Part shown: positions 1 through 8,780 of the stretch, piece by piece
How positions within the stretch are numbered: the first letter of the stretch is position 1
Layout of the letters: each line of letters starts with the position of its first letter
Source: JALONO01 sp038209965
GTDB taxonomy: Bacteria; Bacteroidota; Bacteroidia; Cytophagales; Thermoflexibacteraceae
Direction: 5' to 3'
NCBI GenBank assembly: GCA_038209965.1
Contig: JBBQXF010000003.1
Location: forward strand, 25,420-89,419
DNA length: 64,000 nt
The notes under the pieces: model-generated
Told to the model about the DNA's origin: nothing
Seen by the model: the letters and a program-made list of their open reading frames with translations, nothing else
Database searches by the model: none
Translations under genes and position numbers: made by a program

Positions 1-688
1 TATAATACAAGTAACTCCGCTCCTTGAGCAGCCAAAACAGCAGTAGGTTGTAGAGCAACATGCTTCCCATGACACCGAGGATGACCCAATCCTCGATCCT
101 AGCGCGTTCAACCCAACCGTCAACTTGCGCTTTCGCCTGTAACTGGATTTCCAATTTTGCGGATTGGTACGGGCGGGAAATTCTTAGGTAAAAAACCGAC
201 GAGGTGTTCGCTGATAGGGATACAGCCAAAAAATTATATAAAAGTGGTAAACTCGCCTCAGTAATCAATACATCCGCCCCGTTCTTCTGCCCGGGGCCAG
301 TTTCCCCAACCCGATAGATTGCATTGAGCGTGCTTTGATTGACCTGCAAATAGAACCGTTTTTCTTGGGGGCTCAGGTTTAGCAGCTCCAACCGCAGCCA
401 ATAAGCTCGGCAAGAGTCCGCCAACAGCAAACGGCCCGACTGAAAACGACCTGATCTCGCGAGGCTATCCACTTGTGGAACCCCCAGCCCCACTCCTGCA
501 CTTTCGGGCAGCCATTGGCAGTAAGGAACTAGATCAAAATCCTCGTCCGCGACCAACACCTGTTGCCCGGTGGGCAGGGTGATGCGCACCTGTGACCAAC
601 CCGCTTGGCTGATCAGCAGGATAAAACTCAGCAAAAACAACAACTGGCGGGAGGGCAACAGTTGGGCGTATAGAATTTTCCTGTTCAA
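1..688 (-). CDS. 7TM-DISM sensor protein, N-terminal part (runs off window)
   Basis: The reverse strand reads open from a TTG near 688 to the window edge. It begins with a signal peptide (hydrophobic stretch ending in a Trp-Ser-Gln cleavage region), then a beta-rich periplasmic domain of about 150 residues of the 7TMR-DISMED2 type, and then enters a first membrane helix containing the motif LLYNLLLFWLLKERSYLYY that opens 7TM-DISM domains. Family members are membrane sensors whose C-terminus is usually a histidine kinase, guanylate cyclase or DNA-binding domain. That output domain lies outside the window. No ATG is in frame and an upstream stop lies just beyond, so TTG 688 (or a nearby TTG/GTG) is the likely start. 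Confidence 0.75.
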   Translation of the reverse strand, partial: MNRKILYAQLLPSRQLLFLLSFILLISQAGWSQVRITLPTGQQVLVADEDFDLVPYCQWLPESAGVGLGVPQVDSLARSGRFQSGRLLLADSCRAYWLRLELLNLSPQEKRFYLQVNQSTLNAIYRVGETGPGQKNGADVLITEASLPLLYNFLAVSLSANTSSVFYLRISRPYQSAKLEIQLQAKAQVDGWVERARIEDWVILGVMGSMLLYNLLLFWLLKERSYLYY

Positions 689-800
689 AAGGACAGTCGG
701 TTTAATTCGCAAAGGTATGCGTGTCTGGATAAAGATGAAACAAGCATTTTTTTAAAATAATATTCTTGGAATTTGATAACACTGTTGTGGGTTTGTGGTA

Positions 801-816
801 GAATGAACAGTCAATC
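801..816. promoter_or_regulatory. Operator-like site at the start of the tetR gene
   Basis: GAATGAACAGTCAATC matches 15 of 16 positions of the dyad at 1442-1457 upstream of the adjacent SDR gene. Two copies of one motif, one at the regulator start and one before its neighbour, are what an autoregulating TetR protein would bind. The site covers the ATG at 803, which favours the downstream ATG at 818 as the true start. Inference from sequence only. Confidence 0.5.
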
Positions 817-1387
817 TATGATCCCAGCCAATAAAAAACAAAACATCCTTGATGCTATGCTGAATTTGATAGTGGCCAACGGCTTTCATGGTACGCCCAT
901 GTCGTTGGTGGCCAAAGAAGCTGAGGTCGCCGCCAGGACTATCTACCATTATTTCGACAGCAAGGAAGCCATCATCAACGAACTTTATGCAATCCTGAAA
1001 CAGCGCATGGGCCAGACTCTCCTAACCAGTAATCCTGTGAATTTGCATTTTAAAACGCGTTTTTTCATGTTTTGGCGCAACCTTTACCGTTATATTGTGT
1101 AAAATTCCAACTAATTCATCTTTCTGGAACTTTATGCCAATTCTCCTTACATCAGTCAATTAGCTAAAACTGAAAACGCCCAGTTTTACCAGCCCGTGAT
1201 TGATTTTTTGGCCCAAGGCGCTCTAGCGGGTGTGCTGCGCGAGATGGACATCCGCTTGATGGTCGCGCTCATCTGTGGGAGTGTGACGGTGGCGGCCAAG
1301 CTACAGTTGTCGGGCGGGATGGCCCTGACGGAGGCTGATGTAGAGCAGGCCATCCAATCGTGCTGGGACGGGATGCGCCTCAATTAA
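803..1387 (+). pseudogene. TetR/AcrR-family regulator with two in-frame stops
   Basis: The N-terminal half is a typical TetR helix-turn-helix: ILDAMLNLIVANGF, then the recognition region ending AARTIYHYFDSKEAII. The C-terminal half continues in exactly the same frame to 1387 (FIFLELYANSPYISQL onward). Between the halves sit TAA at 1100-1102 and TAA at 1112-1114, only 12 nt apart, with no frame change. The first would restore to CAA (Gln) by a single C/T change. Intact, the protein would be about 190 residues and would sense a small ligand and repress the SDR gene downstream. Either this is a pseudogene or the stops are sequence errors. The start may be ATG 803 or 818. Confidence 0.7.
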
Positions 1388-1440
1388 AGACTTTTTCAAT
1401 CTAAATCCAATGTCCATCAGGCCAAAAGTACTTTGTTTTT

Positions 1441-1454
1441 TGAATGAACATTCA
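1441..1454. promoter_or_regulatory. Perfect dyad upstream of SDR gene (TetR operator candidate)
   Basis: TGAATG and CATTCA form a perfect 6-bp inverted repeat around an AA spacer, 32 bp before the SDR start codon. The extended motif is shared with 801-816 at the tetR start. Position and symmetry fit a TetR dimer site controlling the SDR gene. Confidence 0.55.
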
Positions 1455-1486
1455 ATCATTTAGTTGTCCATTAATTTCGTTTACGC

Positions 1487-2303
1487 ATGAAAACCATTTT
1501 GATTACCGGCACCTCGAGCGGCATTGGCCGAGCTACTGTCAACTATTTTGCGGCCAAAGGCTGGACCGTGGCCGCCACCATGCGCAGCCTCGAAAAAGAG
1601 ACAGAAATGGGCAAAATCCCCCACGTAAAATTGTTCCGGTTCGATGTGCTGGACGAGGCCGGCACATCGAGCCATTGCCGATACCATCCAAACCTTCGGC
1701 CGGCTGGATGCCATCGTCAACAATGCCGGGTATGGGGCCGTGGGGGCCTTTGAAGCCGCCACGCCCGATCAGATAAGACGTCAATTTGACACCAATGTGT
1801 TTGGCGTAATGAATGTAGTGCCCGCAGTACTCCCCCACTTCCGGGCCAAAAAAGCGGGCACGATCATCAACGTGGCCTCCGCGGGTGGGCGCATCGCTTT
1901 TCCGCTCTACAGCCTGTACCACGGCACTAAATGGGCGGTGGAGGGGTTTAGCGAGGCCCTGCAATTTGAGTTGAACCAGTTCAACGTGCGGGTAAAAATC
2001 AACGAGCCGGGGGCCATCAAGACCGACTTTTATGATCGGTCCCAAGAATTGTTCAAAAAGGCGGGCCTGACCGACTACGATGCCTACCAAGCCCTCACCC
2101 TGCCCAATTTGCAACAGGCAGGCGCTGATGCCCCCGGCCCCAAGGTAGTGGCGCAGGCCATTTACCGGGCCGCCACCGACGGCAGCAAAAAGCTCCACTA
2201 TTCGGTGGGCAGCAACGCCCCCTTGCTCCTGTTCCTGCGCCGGTTGTTGGGCGACACTTGGTTCATGCGCATTGTCCGAGGGGTGGTCGAGAAGAAGAAA
2301 TAA
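1487..2303 (+). pseudogene. Short-chain dehydrogenase/reductase with one frameshift
   Basis: Classical SDR. The Rossmann motif TGTSSGIG lies at about residues 7-14, NNAG at about 82, and the catalytic Tyr-x-x-x-Lys as YHGTK. The reading frame breaks near 1655-1672: the first frame reads to DVLDEAG, and the rest (RAIADTIQTFGRLDAIVNNAG to a C-terminal EKKK) is in another frame, so one base has been lost or gained. The total would be about 270 residues, normal for the family. It would reduce or oxidise a carbonyl/alcohol with NAD(P)(H); the substrate cannot be read. It is paired with the damaged TetR gene and the shared operator. Confidence 0.75.
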
Positions 2304-2310
2304 CCAGCAA

Positions 2311-2357
2311 GCCCCCAAGTTTTCACCAGCAACCGGGGCAACGGTTGACTTGGGGGC
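2311..2357 (+). terminator. Stem-loop after SDR gene
   Basis: GCCCCCAAGT (2311-2320) pairs with ACTTGGGGGC (2348-2357). The 27-nt loop contains a smaller CAACC/GGTTG hairpin. It lies just after the SDR stop. There is no T-run, so termination is only likely. Confidence 0.4.
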
Positions 2358-2420
2358 ATAGCCAAAACTACCTTTATACCATAGTCATAACGAAAAAAAA
2401 GTGCAAGCTACCTGCTCATT

Positions 2421-2855
2421 TCACGCGGCCAATGACTCGGTGGCTGTCAGCTGGGCTGCCATTAGCCAATTTTTGGCCAAGGTCTCACTGGCAAAGAAAG
2501 CGAACTGGTAGGGCCTTTCAGATATTTGATCAAATGCAGCCTCGATAGCCACCATAGCGAAAAAATCTTCGGGCTGGACGAGGACTATCTTGCGGATGCC
2601 CAACTCCGCCGCCACTGCCGAGATGACCCGATTGTTCCAAACTTGCACTTCAGGGAAAATGACCTAGCGCATCCCGGTGTTGTCGGCCACCGGTTTTTCG
2701 GTCCCATGTTCACGGGCAAACTGAATGTAGTGCTCAATGGTGGATCGATATTGTTCCACGGTCATGTCAACCGTGCCGGGGAGCCAAGCACAGTGAACTA
2801 TTTTTTCAGCTGGCAGGCTGTTCATGTCAATAAAAGCATCTTCGTGGATTTTCAT
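2421..2855 (-). pseudogene. STAS/SpoIIAA-like small protein with one in-frame stop
   Basis: Reading down from ATG 2855 gives 63 residues, then TAG at 2664-2666, then 80 further residues in the same frame to a stop at 2421. Fused, the product of about 145 residues resembles the small STAS/SpoIIAA-like proteins common in Bacteroidota (start MKIHEDAFIDMN; end with an aromatic stretch and LAKNWL). Those proteins have no well-defined role. The stop may be a TGG or CAG codon changed by one base. The family call rests on overall pattern only. Confidence 0.5.
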
Positions 2856-3017
2856 TTGGGGGGATAACTAAAGCTTAATCGGTTGCGGTGGCTTAAGGAC
2901 TCCGCCAAATTAGTCAGGCGTTGGCTAACGGGCCCACTTCGCGATCAATTCATTGGCCGATCACCCGTTGAGGGCTTTTTTGGCAGTGCCCGACCAGTTC
3001 GCGCCAAGCTTTTGCTT

Positions 3018-3041
3018 AAAGTGGTCATATTGTCCACTTTT
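3018..3041. promoter_or_regulatory. Palindrome upstream of parA (candidate parS or operator)
   Basis: AAAGTGGTCA (3018-3027) and TGTCCACTTT (3031-3040) form a 10-bp inverted repeat with one mismatch and a 3-nt spacer. Perfect versions with 11-bp arms occur after rep (15505-15529) and at 17174-17198. The copy next to parA lies about 90 bp before its start, where a centromere-like site or ParA operator would be expected. A terminator role is also possible for the downstream copies. Confidence 0.45.
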
Positions 3042-3131
3042 CTTCTATCTTTGACCCACAGATCTTTTGCCTTTTTATCAAAGAACTAGTTCTGCACTTA
3101 AAACCAACTGGGGTTCAATAGGCAAGTAAAT

Positions 3132-3866
3132 ATGCAAAAAATAATTGCAATCGTCAACCACAAAGGGGGCGTGGGCAAATCGACCACCACGCATAACCTG
3201 GGCAGGGCATTGGCCATTATGGGCAGAAAAGTGCTCATCATCGACAATGACCCGCAGGCCAACTTGACCACCTCCACGGGTACGACTGCTCCTGCCAAGT
3301 CGATCTACTCCGCCTTGTGTGAAGATGAGCCGTTGCCCATCCATGCAGTGGCCCAAAATCTCGATCTGGTACCTTCCGAACTAGAATACACCAAGGCCGA
3401 GTATAAGTTGCAGTCCGATATCAAGGGGTATTTCAAAATGCGCAAGGCATTGGAGAAATTGACGGGCTATGATTTTGTGCTCATCGACTGCCCGCCGAGC
3501 TTGGGCATCTTAACGCTCAACGCGCTGATTGCGGCCAATTCGGTGCTAGTGGTGGTGCAAAGCTCTTTCCTGTCGGCCAAGGGACTGCAAACCATCCTCG
3601 ATGTGGTCAAAGATATCAAGGACGACCTCAACCCGCGCCTCGAGGTGGAGGGCTTTCTGCTCACCCAAGCCAACAACACGGTCATCCGGCGCGACATTGC
3701 CGAGTGGGTGCGCGAAAACTACCAAGGCAAGGTGTTCCAAACGTTGATCCGTCAGAATGTGGCCCTGGAAGAAGCTACCGCTAGGGGACAAGATATTTTT
3801 CAATACAATGCCCATTCCAACGGGGCCGAAGATTACCGCAATTTGGCCAAGGAAGTGGCCGGTTGA
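3132..3866 (+). CDS. parA: ParA-family partition ATPase
   Basis: This 244-residue deviant Walker ATPase begins with the P-loop KGGVGKST at residues 11-18. DNDPQAN (about residue 40) is the Walker A' region and LIDCPPSLG (about 117-125) the Walker B region. The length and lack of an N-terminal HTH match small ParA/Soj proteins. ParA binds DNA non-specifically when ATP-bound and moves a ParB-parS complex to segregate the replicon. Its usual ParB neighbour is missing: the next gene is an unrelated 176-residue protein, and a ParB-like gene lies at 58.3-59.2 kb. A palindrome upstream may be its site. Confidence 0.9.
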   Translation: MQKIIAIVNHKGGVGKSTTTHNLGRALAIMGRKVLIIDNDPQANLTTSTGTTAPAKSIYSALCEDEPLPIHAVAQNLDLVPSELEYTKAEYKLQSDIKGYFKMRKALEKLTGYDFVLIDCPPSLGILTLNALIAANSVLVVVQSSFLSAKGLQTILDVVKDIKDDLNPRLEVEGFLLTQANNTVIRRDIAEWVRENYQGKVFQTLIRQNVALEEATARGQDIFQYNAHSNGAEDYRNLAKEVAG

Positions 3867-3908
3867 GGATTGCCGACCAACGAACGAGTACCCTAACTGG
3901 ATCGCCAA

Positions 3909-4439
3909 ATGGACTTCAATAAACTGAGTAACCAACTGGGCGGCAAGCTGCGGGAAGGCGCAGACAAGCTCCAACAAAAAGGGGGAGAGCTGTTGGCCAA
4001 GATCGACCTCCCGAATTTACAAGAGGCGGGCCTAAATGCAGCCAACGAGTTGGTGGCCGAGTTCAACCAATCACTGCCGCTGATCCCCGAGGCGGGCTAC
4101 CGCTTGCGGGAGTTTGAAGTGGAGCTGGGCCTGCCCCCCAAGGCCAAGGCCCATTTTGAACTCATCGAGACCATCAGCCCCGAAGAGCAAGCAGTCATAT
4201 TGGTCAAGGCCAAGGCCCTGGGCCGCATGAGCGATCTGGTCTTTTCGGCCCTGTTCAAGGCCCACCAATTGCAAAACACCATCAAGCTGGGCAATTTAAA
4301 AATGAAGGAAATCGAGATCGAAATCGGCATCATTCCCTCAGTGATCATCAAGTTCCGGCCCTCCATCCAGTTTATACCCTTGCCGCTGGCCTTGGTGGAG
4401 AACCACCCAGGGGAACTCCCGCTCACTTTGGGGCAATGA
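3909..4439 (+). CDS. Uncharacterised protein downstream of parA
   Basis: 176 residues, 43 bp after parA and probably co-transcribed. The N-terminus is a charged amphipathic helix (KLREGADKLQQKGGELLAK). The rest contains two similar beta-rich segments, FEVELGLPPKAKAHFEL at about 70-86 and IEIEIGIIPSVIIKFRP at about 135-151, which suggests an internal duplication. There is no signal peptide or membrane segment. I do not recognise a family. The position fits an unconventional partition partner, but nothing in the sequence proves DNA binding. Confidence 0.7.
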   Translation: MDFNKLSNQLGGKLREGADKLQQKGGELLAKIDLPNLQEAGLNAANELVAEFNQSLPLIPEAGYRLREFEVELGLPPKAKAHFELIETISPEEQAVILVKAKALGRMSDLVFSALFKAHQLQNTIKLGNLKMKEIEIEIGIIPSVIIKFRPSIQFIPLPLALVENHPGELPLTLGQ

Positions 4440-4769
4440 CCGGGCTACGGCCAGCCAACACCAATGAACCGGGTGAATAATTGCGATCTTTCACCAAAAC
4501 AGCCAAGTTTGCCCTTAGATTTTGATTTATTTGGCTTTTGTTGACCAAATAGGCGCAAATATTGGTGTACACGGGTCGTTGTGCTTGGTTTTATTGATCA
4601 AACTCTTTAAAATATTGCTGAACCATGGGCAAAAGCTGGAGTGTCCGCGCTGGTGGCTAGCCGGTGCAATGTCGGCCCTGCGCCCCGCCAACTGATGGGC
4701 CTTGTCCCACTTTTGCTATATTGGGCTTTTCCGCGCAAATTTGCCCCATTACCTTCTAACCCAGCCCCG

Positions 4770-5963
4770 ATGTTCCCGCTCCTGACCCTGTTGCCCAAAA
4801 AAGATCGCGCAGTGCGTTTTCGCCATCCCTGGATCTTTTCGGGGGCCGTCAAAAAACTTCCAGAAGCCGAAAATGGCGACATTGTGGAGGTGAAAGATGC
4901 TGAGGGCAATTCGTTAGCGCACGGTTTTTTTTCGCCACAGAGCCAGATCATTTGCCGTCTATTTGATTTTGGGGGACTGGACAAAGCCTCAGCCGTGCCC
5001 GATTTTGGGCTGGCCTATTGGATCGCCAAGTTTGGCCGCGCCAAAGCCCTGCGCGAGCGGTTCATCAACCCGGCCACTACCAACTGTTACCGTTTGCTCC
5101 ACGCCGAGGGCGATTTCGCGCCCGGCATCATTGCCGATGTGTATGACCACACGGTGGTGCTGCAAATCTTGATCCGGGGCACGGAGCGGCTCTTGCCCGT
5201 GATCGAGGCCGCGCTGCGCACGATGGGCTATGATCACATTTTCGTCAAGCACAAGAGCAGTTCGCAACACTTGGAGGGCTTGGCCCCCGACAGCCAGTGG
5301 CTGGGCGAGCGGCCCTCTTTGCCGCTGACGGTGCGCGAGCATGGATTACAGTTTTTTGTCAACCCGGAAAAAGGCCAAAAAACAGGCTTTTTTATTGACC
5401 AGCGCGAGAACCGGAAACTGTTGGGGAAATTGTCGGCCGGGCTAAAAGTGCTCAATACGTTCAGCTATACGGCCGGGTTCAGCGTCTATGCGCTGGCAGC
5501 TGGCGCGGCCGAAGTTCACTCGGTTGACATCTCCAAGGATGCCATCGCGATGGGCAACGAAAATGTGGCCCTGAACAGTGGGCCAGCGGCTGGTGCCCAC
5601 GTTAGCATTGTGGCCGACTGCTTCGATTACCTGCGCCAGACCACTGCCCAGTACGACGTGATCGTGCTCGATCCGCCGGCTTTTGCCAAAAATGCCAAGT
5701 CAGTCCCCAATGCCGCCCGAGGCTATAAAGACCTCAACCTCTTGGCATTCCGCAAGGTAACCCCAAGCGGTTTGGTGATGACCTATTCGTGTTCCCAAAA
5801 CATTGACAAAAAGCTGTTCCAGCAGATTGTTTTTTCTGCCGCAGCCGACGCTGGCCGCAACGTGCGGATAGTCCGGCACTTGGATCAGCCCTCCGATCAC
5901 CCCATCAATATTTTTCACCCAGAAAGTGAATATTTGAAAGGGATGTTGCTCTGGGTGGAATAA
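4770..5963 (+). CDS. rlmI: Class I SAM-dependent 23S rRNA (cytosine) methyltransferase, RlmI-like
   Basis: About 397 residues from ATG 4770; an in-frame ATG at 4641 adds an unlikely GC-rich extension. The N-terminal PUA domain (about 1-75) includes RHPWIFSGAVKK. A linker and a SAM-binding Rossmann domain follow, with the motif NTFSYTAGFSVYA and the acidic VDISKDAI strand. The catalytic signature DPPAFAKNAKS lies near residue 300, and a TYSCSQ motif carrying the conserved Cys follows. RlmI methylates C1962 of 23S rRNA in E. coli; the exact target here is inferred. This is a housekeeping-type gene, unexpected beside partition genes. Confidence 0.88.
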   Translation: MFPLLTLLPKKDRAVRFRHPWIFSGAVKKLPEAENGDIVEVKDAEGNSLAHGFFSPQSQIICRLFDFGGLDKASAVPDFGLAYWIAKFGRAKALRERFINPATTNCYRLLHAEGDFAPGIIADVYDHTVVLQILIRGTERLLPVIEAALRTMGYDHIFVKHKSSSQHLEGLAPDSQWLGERPSLPLTVREHGLQFFVNPEKGQKTGFFIDQRENRKLLGKLSAGLKVLNTFSYTAGFSVYALAAGAAEVHSVDISKDAIAMGNENVALNSGPAAGAHVSIVADCFDYLRQTTAQYDVIVLDPPAFAKNAKSVPNAARGYKDLNLLAFRKVTPSGLVMTYSCSQNIDKKLFQQIVFSAAADAGRNVRIVRHLDQPSDHPINIFHPESEYLKGMLLWVE

Positions 5964-6009
5964 GACAGGCCAGCCCTAACTAAGGGTGGTCCGTTCACCT
6001 CACAGTCAT

Positions 6010-6768
6010 CTATTCATCGATGCCCAGTTCGCGGAGCTTTTGGGCTAGTCGATCAGCCCGCTGCTGTTCGGCATTAGCACGTCGGTATTCGGCATCGGCC
6101 CGCTGCTGTTCGGCATCGGCCCGCTGCTGTTCGGCATCAGCACGCTCTTTGCCGGTGGGGATCGGTTGGCCCTCGGGAGTGCACCAACGCAGCCACTGGG
6201 CGGCCAAACCCTCATATTCACCGTCCCAAAGCATCAACCCAAGGCCCAATGAAATAAAATTGGTTTGGTCAAATGGCAAATATTTGAGGGAATGATTTTC
6301 GTAGATTCGGAGTTCGTGGCTGCCATAATGTTGGGCAGGGTCATACACCACATAGAAAGGCACGCCCATCTTGGCATATTTATCTAATTTTTCCGTCAGT
6401 TCCATGCCTTTTAAGTTAGACACCACCTCGATCACTACCTCTGGCACTTTGCCATATTGCCAAACGAAATAGGATCGGTTGGGCTTTTCCCAAACGTCGG
6501 TGGGTAGGGAAATGTCCATACTGAGCATGGCATCGGGCACGAGGGCGGGTTCGCGCAGGGCATAAAACAGCCCCACATTGGCAAAAACGGCAAAAGCCCG
6601 TTGCTCGGCGGGTTGCCACGAAGCATAAAGGGACTCGGTGAGCAGGCGTTGCTGCTTTTCAGAAAACAGATTGTCCACGGGTGTGTCGTCCTCGGTCACT
6701 ATGTTTGAATAATCAATCTCAATGACCTCTTCCCCGTTAACTACGGTTTCTATGGCTTTATTTTCCAT
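6010..6768 (-). CDS. Uma2-family (DUF820) restriction-endonuclease-fold protein
   Basis: 252 residues. The core has the PD-(D/E)xK-like pattern of Uma2 proteins: PDAMLSMD, then EVVIEVVSNLKGMELTEKLDKYAKMGVPFYVVYD written here as separate motifs EVVIEVVS and KLDKYAKMGVPFYVV. Such proteins are abundant in cyanobacteria and some Bacteroidota and are poorly characterised. The C-terminus is a coiled coil built from repeated heptads (ADAEQQR three times, with ADAEYRR and ANAEQQR variants). It stands alone, with convergent flanking genes. Confidence 0.85.
   Translation of the reverse strand: MENKAIETVVNGEEVIEIDYSNIVTEDDTPVDNLFSEKQQRLLTESLYASWQPAEQRAFAVFANVGLFYALREPALVPDAMLSMDISLPTDVWEKPNRSYFVWQYGKVPEVVIEVVSNLKGMELTEKLDKYAKMGVPFYVVYDPAQHYGSHELRIYENHSLKYLPFDQTNFISLGLGLMLWDGEYEGLAAQWLRWCTPEGQPIPTGKERADAEQQRADAEQQRADAEYRRANAEQQRADRLAQKLRELGIDE
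6049..6149 (-). repeat. 21-bp tandem repeats inside the Uma2 gene
   Basis: About five units of 21 bp (core CGCTGCTGTTCGGCATCGGC on the + strand) encode the heptads ADAEQQR and variants. The two central units are almost identical, so copy number could change by slippage without breaking the frame. Confidence 0.7.
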
Positions 6769-7012
6769 TTGGTCTCATTATTTCCGCTAATCTACGCCAC
6801 ATTGTTGGGATTACCAACGGTGTTTCCCAGAAATTTCCGGTTCTGCTGCAACGCTAACCTTTGCGGCTGCGTCATGGCAGCAAACGTATAATTGCGCGAG
6901 CAAGCAATACTTTCATCGTCAAATTAATTTTCTCCACTTCATCGTATTTATTTATGAATCTTGCCTAAAAAAGTTTGGAGCCTTCATTGCCCAGCTGGTC
7001 ACTGTTGGCTAC

Positions 7013-8059
7013 TTGCTGTCCGCCTGTGAACCGGTGGCCATTGACCCCCAAAACGGGAGCAACTTGGAAATCAAGCCCGGCCCAGGATCTGGGGACATCG
7101 ATTCGGGAAAGCCTTTTCAAACCCAAGCCACTTTGCGCCTAAACCTTTGCGGGGTGGGCCTTTGGGGAGGGCTGGTACTGGAACTGCCCGACGGGACGAT
7201 CGTTCAGCCGTGGTCGGCAGCGGAGCAGCGCATTGCAGATTTTCCGGCGGTGCCCAATAAGGTAGTCAGCATCGACTTTGAGGAAGTGCCGCGTGATAGC
7301 CGCTACGACACCGTCCCCCCGTGCATGGCCTACAGCCCGCGCGAGGCGCAGATCGCCAAAGTGGTGAAAATCAACCGGATCACAACTGAAAATAGCAGTA
7401 TGGACGTTCCGTCGCCCCATATCATTGATCCAAGGATCATCGGCGGCGGCGATACCAAAATTCCCTTGGAGGCCACGGCCACCTTGCGCCAAAACATTTG
7501 CGGTTTGGGCATCTGGGGCAGCTTGGTGCTCGAGCTCGATAACGGGGACGTGCTGCAACCGTGGGAATTGGCTCCTTCGGCGGTTGGATTGGCCAAAATG
7601 CACCTTGAAAATGGCCAAAAAGTGGTAATCAAGTACCACGAAATGATCCGGGATGGTCAGTATGATTCCGCAGTCACTTGCGCAGCGATCGGGCCTTACG
7701 CCGATCAGATCAATGGCGCAATCAAAATTTACGCCCTCAGTGCCGCTGGTCTGAATGAACCACCAACCAGCAGCAATTATACGATTACCGCCGAAGTGGT
7801 GGATTGGGGATGTGCGGCCTTTGGTGTTTGGCAGGGCATCCAGTTCAAAACTGAAAACGGGGCCTACCTGCAGCCGTGGGAGTTGTTGCCCCGCATTGCC
7901 CCTTCGGCCTTTGCCCTCCAAGCAGGCCAAAAGATCGCATTGGTCTATGTAGTGAAGTCACCTGACAACCGATACAAGGACGTGCAGGTATGCCCCACTT
8001 TAGCGCCACCGCCCGCCACCCAGCCGATTCAGGTGATCGGGCTGCGCATACTGCCCTAG
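7013..8059 (+). CDS. Triple-repeat lipoprotein, start uncertain
   Basis: The frame contains a lipobox (LLSAC) at 7013-7027, preceded in frame by hydrophobic codons of a signal peptide (KKFGAFIAQLVTVGY). No ATG is in that frame. ATG 6954 starts a peptide that reads Met-Asn-Leu-Ala then TAA, and one base change near 6966-6972 would join it to the signal peptide, so the start may be frameshifted. The mature part has three domains of about 90-100 residues sharing CGVGLWGGLVLELPDG, CGLGIWGSLVLELDNG and CAAFGVWQGIQFKTENG, each followed by QPWE or QPWS. It is probably an outer-membrane or periplasmic lipoprotein of unknown function. Confidence 0.65.
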   Translation: MLSACEPVAIDPQNGSNLEIKPGPGSGDIDSGKPFQTQATLRLNLCGVGLWGGLVLELPDGTIVQPWSAAEQRIADFPAVPNKVVSIDFEEVPRDSRYDTVPPCMAYSPREAQIAKVVKINRITTENSSMDVPSPHIIDPRIIGGGDTKIPLEATATLRQNICGLGIWGSLVLELDNGDVLQPWELAPSAVGLAKMHLENGQKVVIKYHEMIRDGQYDSAVTCAAIGPYADQINGAIKIYALSAAGLNEPPTSSNYTITAEVVDWGCAAFGVWQGIQFKTENGAYLQPWELLPRIAPSAFALQAGQKIALVYVVKSPDNRYKDVQVCPTLAPPPATQPIQVIGLRILP

Positions 8060-8124
8060 CCACTTTCAACCAGCTCTGAAAAGCTAGCCCGCCAGATTTT
8101 ATCGAACGGGATCATTAGGTCGCC

Positions 8125-8160
8125 AGCCCGCCAGATCTCGATCTGGCGGGGCTTTTTTTG
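8125..8160 (+). terminator. Rho-independent terminator
   Basis: AGCCCGCCAGAT pairs with ATCTGGCGGG(G)CT around a CTCG loop and is followed by seven T residues. It lies about 65 bp after the triple-repeat lipoprotein stop. Confidence 0.85.
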
Positions 8161-8780
8161 TTACCAAACGCGCGAACCCGTGGTAATCAGGGCTTGAGGG
8201 TGGAGAACAATGGGAAACTTTTCAGGCTCATATCCACTGCCCTGAAAATATGATCTGCCATTTGACCGGGCGGTTTGGGAATGGATTAGCCGGAATACTA
8301 AAATTATCTACGGCAGTAACAAACAGATTATGTTGATTGGAAGTAGTAGCAATTCTACGGAGGCATTGCAAGCTAAAAAACAGAAAACCGGTAAATCGAA
8401 ACACTCTTTGGTGCTGGTAATCAACTGGTTTTGATCGGAGCCGCTGTCGTCGTGGCTAAGCCTGCGGTAGAGGATCGTACCCGTTTGACCAATGTAAATA
8501 AAGCAAAATGAACTTGCCATCCATCTAGGTTCCTCTCGGCCAACGAAACAGGGTCAAGTAGTAGGTTGGGCTGGTATATTGTCCGAGAAATAGTCCGAAA
8601 CTGGGGGAACCAACAAGTTTATACCTAACTTGATCCAAATACGATTCTTTCGCTTTGGTCGCCCAATTTTGCTCCAGGAAATCCAATTTTAATTATCGAT
8701 CCTGAAATACCGAACGTTGGAGGTAGATTCGTTCGTTAAATTTGGGTTGCTAGTTCGCTGCTTCTGCCACTTTCCCCCTG
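8161..8780. other. 620-bp region without a convincing gene
   Basis: Only short open frames with no recognisable features occur here. A 70-residue frame on the - strand (8308-8520) is Leu/Ile-rich but has no credible start context or relatives that I recognise. Nothing else is seen. Confidence 0.5.

Noticed and set aside
1539..2318. 259-codon frame on the - strand opposite the SDR gene
   Set aside because: High GC at third positions makes long false frames here. The + strand shows clear SDR motifs.
8308..8520. 70-codon - strand gene
   Set aside because: No start context, no domain and no operon link. Probably chance.
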